This document shows, in pieces, positions 58,101 through 64,000 of a stretch of 64,000 bases of DNA. Every line of letters begins with the position of its first letter. The stretch's first letter is position 1. A program made the position numbers and the translations under genes. The stretch is taken from the NCBI GenBank assembly GCA_021014325.1, contig CM037462.1, positions 11,638,501 to 11,702,500 on the forward strand, in the 5' to 3' direction. The notes beneath the pieces were generated by a model. That model saw only the letters and a program-made list of their open reading frames with translations. It was not told the origin of the DNA and searched no databases. Source of the stretch: Plazaster borealis. Its lineage: Eukaryota; Echinodermata; Asteroidea; Forcipulatida; Labidiasteridae.

Positions 58101-61100
58101 AGTTATGTGCAAATGTGAACGTTTGCCTTTTTCAATGTTACCATTGTTGTGCACATTCTGTATGAGTCATTATTTAACCTGTTCATACTTTAAAAAACTG
58201 TCAAAAGAAGACAACAATTTTTCATGTTGTACACAAAGATCAAAATCAACCTCAACGACTGGCGGTATTTCAAATTTTGCTCACGGACCGTTTGGTGGTG
58301 TTACAGCAATGTCTGGTGAAGCTTGGAAGTGGTGTGGAACTGGGGGAACAAAACAAGATGGCGTCTATTATATCGTAAAGACGAGGTTCAAAAGGAGCGG
58401 AATTTACTCTACCTGGCTTGTTTAATGAACTCCTTGTCATCCTTCAGACAGTTATACTCCGTGACGAATCTGGTTTCAGGTGGTCCATAAATTGGGCTAC
58501 ATGCATTGGGATCGCAGGCAGCGAAGAAATATGGCGTCATCTGCCCCGTCAGACTCTGAATGACGTCAGTGACGACCCACGTGGCAAAAGCGCCAAACGA
58601 AAACACGCCTGAGAGAGAAATTTAAATACTTGTACATGTATACACTGTCAACGAGGATTGTACTTGGAATGGATGAAGTATAGCAGAAGAACAAAGTCAA
58701 CGGTAATAGCAATATCAAGTACCGGGTAACCACAAGGAAAACTGACTGAGTCGCTCCCCTTAAGTGATCTCTCTGCTGCCGCTTCCCAGGATGTATCGTA
58801 AACTTGGGAAGCGGCTTCTTGGCTAAACGGCATAAAGCAGGTTGAATGGCTTCTGACTGGCACCCCGACAAAAGATATTGACAAATTAGGGAGACCGCCA
58901 ACATTAGGGCAAGATAGCTCAGTTGGTAGAGCTGGGAGCGCAGGATAAAATCCCGCTCTGGTAATTGTGTCTTTGTTCAACCCAAAATTGTATTAACAAA
59001 TAATTAGATTATCTTTATTGGACTGCAACCGCACCTTGGAATGTGCAGCACTTTGAGCTTGGGGACGCCATACTAGAAAACCGAAGTTGCCATTAGAGCT
59101 GTAGTAAGTCGCAAGTTTGCTAAGCTTCATCTTGCTCGACAGGGTACCAACCGAATCAAAACACGCAATATATAATCCACGTGACTGGTTGCTTACTATA
59201 GGTCTGCTTAACAATAAAGTTTCCAAGCAGCGTTTGCTACCATCAACTCAAAGAAACCTGACCAATAATCTAAGTCGAATTAACAATAGCGCTTATGCAC
59301 ATGATGTCATTTCAGTAGGGCGCCCTCGTCTAGAGGTCAAAAGGAGGTTGTTCATTGGCCAATCCTGTGCGCCGCGCGTACAAATCTGTGCGTTCGATTG
59401 TTTCGTCATCGTTTTACCTCTAAGATGGCGGCTGGATGACGTCAATGCAAAGGTCTATAAGGATATCTCCCATTGGATTGTTGTATTACACAGTTTCACA
59501 TAATTCCGGTTCCGTGTCGTGCTCTTTATTAAACCAAACGCCAAGCCGGATGGTATTTGGATCCGTGTCAACTCGTCCCCATAGGCTGGGTTTATCTATA
59601 ATGTAAGGTCGGTCCATACTTTGTGCGAATGCGAAGCGAATTTTGACGTCATTGGACAACTCTACATTTGCAGCGGATTGTTTTGAAAGAGTTGCCCAAA
59701 GCTCAACTTCAGAGCAAATTGTTCGATGCGAATTTGTGACTAAAGTGTTCACTTTGCATTCGTATAAACAGGGACCAGTTTCATAGAGCTGCTTAGCAAA
59801 AAATATTGCTTCACAATTTTCTGCTGAGCAAAAATGAGCAGGATACCAGTTACAGATGGTATGTGACATAGTATTTTGGCTGGTAACCATATTCTGGTAA
59901 GCATAATTTTGTTGTGCTTGGCTAATTGTTTTCTTAAAGGGTCTGTATACGTTTGGTAATGACTCTGAAAAATAATGGCAGTAAAAACTGACTTGGTAAG
60001 AAGTACAGCACCTTTGGATTGAAAAAAGTTTCACTTCCAAGTACTGCGGTTATGAAAAAATATATCACTCAGTTGGTCCTCAACAATTTTAATCTGAGAA
60101 GCGTTACTGACAGTAACGTTTCTCATTATTGTGTATTCTAATAATTGCAGATTATTCTTCCTGCATGGACATAACCACTCCAGATTTTCGGAAATATCTC
60201 AAAAACACTACCACCTTTTGAAAGGAAATTTTCACATAAAGGTTAGTTTTATGGTATATCTACAACTACACATGATTGAAACAGACCGTGGGTTCCAATT
60301 ATCAAACGTATACAATCCCTTTAAGCAGCTCTATGAAATCGGACCCCGGTGTTTAGTTAACATACCGACGAAGCGCAGTGCTCGTCTCATGGGTGTGTGT
60401 AAACTCAGGCTGCAGCTACGAACAAGCTTCTGTGACTCTCTGAAGTCATCACACCTACACAAGGCCAGGATACTCTCACCTAATAGGATCTAGGATTAGA
60501 TTATAACAAACTCCATTCAATGCAAAAACAAATTGTTAATTGCCTCACGTTTCGACCCTAGCAGAGTCTTCCCCAAAAGGCTAAAAGGGCAAACTGCATT
60601 AAATTGGAAATTTAGCGTGGAAGGATGTTCGATGTGGCTAAGTATTTCAAGATGTCCTTTCTGAGCCACCACACAATTGTAATAAGTTGAGTACTAATTT
60701 ATTCTTGTTTAAAGGCATCGTACACGTTTGGTAATTGTCACAGACCAGTGTATCCCAACATATGCATAAAATAACAAGCCTGTGAAAATTTGGGCTCAAT
60801 TGGTCATCGAAGTTGCAAGAAAATTATGAAAGAAAAAACACCTTTGTTGTACAAATTTGTGTGCTTTCAGATAGGAAGTTTTTATTATTTTAGTGAGAAA
60901 TTACGTCTTTCTCAAAAACTACCTTACTTCAGAGGAGTCGTTTCTCACAGTGTTTTATACTATCAACAGCTCTCTGTTGCTCGTTACCAAGTCAGTTTTT
61001 ATGCTAATATATATTTTGAGTAATTACCAAACGTGTACAGTGCCTTTAAAACCTTATTTCGATATCTTTGCTATCGCCCTTTCCTTCACTGTTTGATTGG

Positions 61101-63856
61101 ATAACATTCTTAAAAACTCCCGGGTCAGAATTGACCCGGATTCCGGGTCCCGTGTGGCCTGACCATTTCTTGGTCAGTTTAATTCAGAATCTGTGTCAAA
61201 ATGACCAAGAAATGAGTCAAACTGATGTATATACCGAGTTGATATTCTATTTATAACCAGTTTCCGGGTAGCGAGATGTTTTTTCATACGAACTTTTGGT
61301 TCCCCCATACGGCGAACTGTGTAAACAACTTATTTTGATAGCGCCCTCTTTTGAATCATCCTCCTCCAGCCCATGTTAATTTCCCGTATGGGGACAAAAA
61401 GTATACATCTAGGGAAAAAATCTTGCTTCCGGGTCAGCCTGACTCAGAAATGGGTCAGGCCACCTGGAACCCGGAATCCGGGTCAATTCTGATCCGGGAC
61501 AATGTAGAAACCGAGTGTAGGGTAAACTTAAAGGCACTGTATACACGTTTGGTAATTACTCAAAATATATATTAGCATAAAAACCGACTTGGTAACGAGC
61601 AACAGAGAGCTGTTGATAGTATAAAATATTGTGAGAAACGACTCCCTCTGAAGTAACGTAGTTTTTGAGAAAGAGGTAATTTCTCACTAAAATAATAAAA
61701 ACTTCTTGCAAGAAGTTTTTATTCCTACATCTGAAAGCACACAATATGTACAACAAGGGTGTTTTTTCTATCATCATTTTCTTGCAACTTCGATGACCAT
61801 TGAGCCCAAATTTTCACAGGCTTGTTATTTTATGTACATGTTGGGATACACCGAATGAGAACACTGGTCTTTGACAATTACCAAACGTGTACGATGCCTT
61901 TAAAGAGGAAGGGAAATGTCAAATTCAATTTTGTGACGTAGGCCTATCTCATTTTCCAAATGTGAGTGGGGAAAAAATTACAAGTCTCTAACCTCACGTT
62001 AAAATGGTGTAAATTGCCATTGTATTCAATAACCTTCCGAGGCAAAATTTGTTAACATCCAAAACATCAGATGACATCATTCTGAGAAAAATGGATCTGC
62101 ACATTTTTGTAAAGGGATGTATTGGTTCATTCCCGACTTTTAATGATGTTCAATCAAAACAGCCTTGAATTTGACATTTTGACTGACAAAATATTTTTCC
62201 TTGGAATGTAAAGACCCATTTGTTTTTGAAATCCAATGACGTAATGTTTCAAATTTCGCTGAACAAAAACATCCCCGTACAAAAATGTACAGACCCATTG
62301 TTCTCAGAATGATGTTTTGGATGTTGATAAAATTGTGCACTGGAAGGTTATCGAATGCAATGCAAATTTACACAATTTTAATGCGAGGTTAGAGACTTGT
62401 ATTTTTTGTCCACACTCACATGAGGACTCTATCTATTGGAAAATGAGTACATCACAAAATTGATATTGACATTTCCCATCCTCTTTAAATTTACGGATAA
62501 ACTGTTAGTGTTTCCACCGAAACAAAGCTTACTTCTTAGACTAAAGAAACATTGCAATTATTGTTTTGGTTTTGAATAAAGTGTGGGTAATATTTGCTCT
62601 TAAACTGTTAATTGAACTGATTAATTTTAGTAAATATTTGTTCTTTAGTTGTTTCATTTATTATACGTTTTCCCGGTCAATTTCAGCAAAGATTAATTCA
62701 ATTTCATTAAAACGCATTCAAATTTACGCATTTTCCCTAATTCGATCAAACTAGAGTTTTTTTTTTAGCTACTATTGCATTCAATTTCGTTTTCGTGCAC
62801 ACATGTTTTTGCTCTTCTCATTCAGGTTCGTTTTAGTCATTCTATTATATTTATAGGCATTCAAGACTACATTTTCACCATTCTTCAGTTGATTGTCTAA
62901 ACTACCTATTTATAGGCTATTTACAATTGACGAAATCGAAGGGTTGACCAGCCTCTTGCTGCTGGCTTTTACGAAATTGAATGATCTTTGCCACCAAATG
63001 AAGTTGAATGATCGCATAATTATAGTGAATTGCATTAGGCCTACATCCGTTGACTGTTGAATGCTGATGCGACAGAGCATTCATTTTCAAATGAAATTGA
63101 ATGAGCCAGATGGTAAAGGGAAGGTATACTTTTGGTAATCACTCTTAAAAATAATCGCAATAAAAACTTACTTCGTTAGAAGTAACAGCAGCTTCTGATA
63201 ACATGAGCATTTTTAGAAATATTTTACTTCGAAGTAATGTGGTTATGGAAAAAGATATCAGTTTTTATCCCCCAAAATTTGTATCCGAGAAACGTTCACC
63301 GGTATAATGTCAGATACGTTTCTCAGATTGTGTATTCCAATTGGGTTATTCTTCCTGCGTGGACGTATTTTTGGCGATATCTCAAAAACGCGATCACCTT
63401 TTGAAATGAAATGTTCACAGGTTAGTTTTATTTTATCTACATTTACATAGGATTAAAACAATCGAACGTTTCCAAAAACCAAAGGTATACTTTTCCTTTA
63501 AATTGAATGAGTTTTTGTTGAAAATGGCAGGGGGTACCCGTATTTACCAAAATGACAGGGCCAGTGAAGCAGATGACATAAAGCCCCCTCTCTGGAACTA
63601 TTCTGTCATCAATGTACGGTTTCATGTACTGTCGATCGTTGCACCAGAATCCCCTGACTGCAGGCTCTGCAATAATATAGTCCGTGTACTCCAGGAAAAA
63701 CCACAGGACAGCCATACCGGCTAGGAGAACGTAATCCACCCCCAGGAAGCAAGGGACAAGCCAGGAGTTCTTAGAGACAAGTCGACCTCTCTTATCTTGG
63801 AAGGGTTCGGTCATGCTGCACCAACGATGGTCGGCATCCGCCATCTCTGTTGCCAT
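55066..63856 (-). CDS. PLPPR: Phospholipid phosphatase-related protein (PLPPR1/5-like), 7 exons
   Basis: Exons 63548-63856, 60366-60489, 58413-58608, 57672-57729, 56956-57132, 55323-55520 and 55066-55152 join into 382 codons plus stop. It has the PAP2 fold: a first membrane helix at ~33-55, further helices, and the C1-C2-C3 region. C1 has Q162 and T169-P170 where active enzymes have K and R-P; C2 is P214-S-I-H217 instead of PSGH; C3 keeps S262-R263, H269 and D273 (SRAASYRHHWTD). QARRSLPSIHAS closely follows the PLPPR1/5 pattern rather than LPP1-3. Family knowledge: PLPPRs are multipass plasma-membrane proteins that lack or nearly lack phosphatase activity and affect cell protrusions. The cytoplasmic tail (~289-382) is hydrophilic. 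Start Met46 of a longer open frame was chosen by family length; a start at 63991 is open too. Confidence 0.9.
55323..55520 (-). CDS. PLPPR: PLPPR-like exon 6: cytoplasmic tail
   Basis: 198-nt phase-0 exon, residues 289-354: SLAILNTFRENLPKN, Ser/Glu-rich middle, ending STSRISQ before CAG|GTTTG. Hydrophilic, no domain recognised. Confidence 0.8.
55805..55942. mobile_element. MITE-D copy
   Basis: GTTCACAAAACTCTTCC start, ATAAGACTAGTCTTATC and GTGAAATCGGCC at the end, between PLPPR-like exons 5 and 6. Confidence 0.75.
56329..56600 (+). mobile_element. SINE-1 copy (diverged), PLPPR-like intron 5
   Basis: GCGTGTCGTGGCCGAGCGGT, TCAGAGTGTGGATTGGAATTCC, TTGAGCAAGATACT and CTTCTCATAACGGAGGAGTA follow the family order. 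Confidence 0.75.
56956..57132 (-). CDS. PLPPR: PLPPR-like exon 5: C3-equivalent motif
   Basis: 177-nt phase-0 exon, residues 230-288: IYLSTQVQFRN, membrane helix LLCLALLSSAVLWGF, then SRAASYRHHWTDIFAGFALG. His269 and Asp273 of C3 are kept. Confidence 0.93.
57378..57533 (-). mobile_element. SINE-1 copy, PLPPR-like intron 4
   Basis: Reverse reads GTGTCGTGGCCGAGCGCTTA...CAGAGTGTGGGTTCGAGTCCC...GTGAGCAAGATACTTTACC; 139 bp left of exon 4. Confidence 0.85.
57672..57729 (-). CDS. PLPPR: PLPPR-like exon 4: C2-equivalent motif
   Basis: 58-nt exon, residues 210-229: RRSLPSIHASLGAYSSVFAT. PSIH replaces the PSGH of active enzymes. Flanked by CTCTAG acceptor and consensus GTGAGT donor. Confidence 0.9.
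58413..58608 (-). CDS. PLPPR: PLPPR-like exon 3: C1-equivalent region
   Basis: 196 nt, residues 145-209: GVFSFGAFATWVV helix, then SLTGQMTPYFFAACDPN (C1 position, Lys and Arg lost) and DKEFIKQA. Ends in split codon AG|G. Confidence 0.92.
58755..58990 (+). mobile_element. SINE-2 copy, PLPPR-like intron 2
   Basis: Same order as 44020: CTGCCGCTTCCCAGG, GGTTGAATGGCTTCTG, AGGGAGACCGCCAACATTAG, GATAGCTCAGTTGGTAGAGC and TTTGTTCAACCC. Confidence 0.88.
59294..59466. mobile_element. Partial copy of the TGACGTCA-terminus element
   Basis: Inverse match to 17560-17727 including AAGATGGCGGCTGGATGACG and the terminal AGGTCTATAAGG; PLPPR-like intron 2. Confidence 0.75.
59771..60346. mobile_element. MITE-C copy split by MITE-B
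   Basis: Left part GGGACCAGTTTCATAGAGCTG...; right end AAGCAGCTCTATGAAATCGGACCCC after the nested MITE-B. Confidence 0.9.
59933..60324. mobile_element. MITE-B copy nested in a palindromic element
   Basis: TTAAAGGGTCTGTATACG to CGTATACAATCCCTTTAA inside the palindromic MITE-C at 59771-60346. The host sequence around the junction supplies TTAA on both sides. Confidence 0.92.
60366..60489 (-). CDS. PLPPR: PLPPR-like exon 2
   Basis: 124 nt, residues 104-144 plus one base: ILLGESILALCRCDDF continues the second membrane helix, ends in MRRALRFV and donor G|GTATGT. Found by phase and by the expected arginine-rich RF motif preceding exon 3; acceptor TAATCCTAG. Confidence 0.82.
60708..61048 (+). mobile_element. 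MITE-A copy in PLPPR-like intron 1
   Basis: TTTAAAGGCATCGTACACG to CAGTGCCTTTAA, with a small internal deletion at the TTGCAAGAAG site. Confidence 0.9.
61116..61502. mobile_element. ~385-bp element with ~50-bp inverted termini
   Basis: CCCGGGTCAGAATTGACCCG... mirrors ...CGGGTCAATTCTGATCCGGG; ATTCCGGGT and GGCCTGACC are also inverted. PLPPR-like intron 1. Confidence 0.85.
61529..61903 (-). mobile_element. MITE-A copy in PLPPR-like intron 1
   Basis: TTAAAGGCACTG to CGATGCCTTTAA, inverted relative to the copy at 60708; the two could pair within the same transcript. Confidence 0.9.
61905..62488. mobile_element. Foldback element of ~580 bp
   Basis: Nearly the whole unit is an imperfect palindrome: AGGAAGGGAAATGTCAA...CTAACCTCACGTTAAAAT on the left pairs with ATTTTAATGCGAGGTTAG...TTGACATTTCCCATCCTC-like sequence on the right. 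Half a copy lies at 52866-52995. Confidence 0.85.
62489..63114. other. Unassigned AT-rich sequence in PLPPR-like intron 1
   Basis: Rich in ATTCAA/TTGAAT; AAATTGAATGA recurs at 62965-63105. Nothing else recognised. Confidence 0.45.
63115..63500. mobile_element. MITE-B copy
   Basis: From AAAGGGAAGGTATACTTTTGG to CCAAAGGTATACTTTTCCTTTAA, with the internal ATTCTTCCTGCGTGGAC block; 48 bp downstream of PLPPR-like exon 1, in its first intron. Confidence 0.85.
63548..63856 (-). CDS. PLPPR: PLPPR-like exon 1: N-terminus and first membrane helix
   Basis: 309 nt, residues 1-103: SWLVPCFLGVDYVLL helix, FWCNDRQYMKPY and the extracellular loop ending VPERGLYVICFTGPVIL at donor TTG|GTAAAT. FxCxDxxYxKPY is typical of PLPPRs. 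A 5' noncoding exon probably lies beyond the right edge. Confidence 0.82.
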
Positions 63857-64000
63857 GGAGATCGGGATATGGTAATTGATGAGTGGGGAGACTGGTCCGA
63901 GATGAAGATTCATATAAATAAACAAACAAACAAACAAACATCCAATGAACAAAACACAAATTAATATCATCATTTCTGACTTTTGTTGCATAGCAAAGAA

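Noticed and set aside
59486..60040. 184-codon minus-strand frame
   Set aside because: It crosses MITE-B and MITE-C boundaries and has no recognisable domain.

Overview
The window is nuclear DNA of an invertebrate animal, most likely an echinoderm such as a sea star. It has long GT-AG introns, single-copy genes with clear vertebrate orthologues (PATJ/MPDZ, BTBD19, PLPPR), and a dense load of short tRNA-derived and inverted-repeat transposons. The species assignment is inference. There are no bacterial features. Coordinates of exons were read by hand from splice sites and reading phase, and three gene models keep frame across every junction.

Layout. 1-10.7 kb (minus strand): the 5' eight coding exons of a PATJ/MPDZ-type scaffold (L27, PDZ1, PDZ2, start of PDZ3); the gene runs off the left edge. 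10.7-20.9 kb: no recognised gene, many short transposons and four tandem copies of a ~200-bp repeat. 20.9-29.6 kb: a 5.5-kb satellite of a 14-bp unit, lying between two overlapping pieces of one minus-strand non-LTR retrotransposon. 30.9-33.0 kb (minus): one intact exon resembling the USP19 deubiquitinase, with one or two phase-compatible upstream exons, one of them encoding a membrane segment, separated by tandem repeats. 38.9-49.2 kb (plus): a complete six-exon BTBD19-like gene (288 codons plus stop) whose 5.3-kb first intron holds a second non-LTR retrotransposon. 49.7-51.2 kb: a ~110-bp minisatellite. 55.1-63.9 kb (minus): a seven-exon phospholipid phosphatase-related gene (382 codons plus stop) with a partly lost catalytic site.

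The three clear genes are not an operon or an obvious functional cluster: PATJ-type proteins organise apical junction/polarity complexes, BTBD19 is a little-studied BTB/BACK protein, and PLPPR-type proteins are membrane proteins related to lipid phosphatases. The remainder is mostly transposon-derived. Several nested insertions allow target sites to be read directly, for example TTAA for one MITE family.
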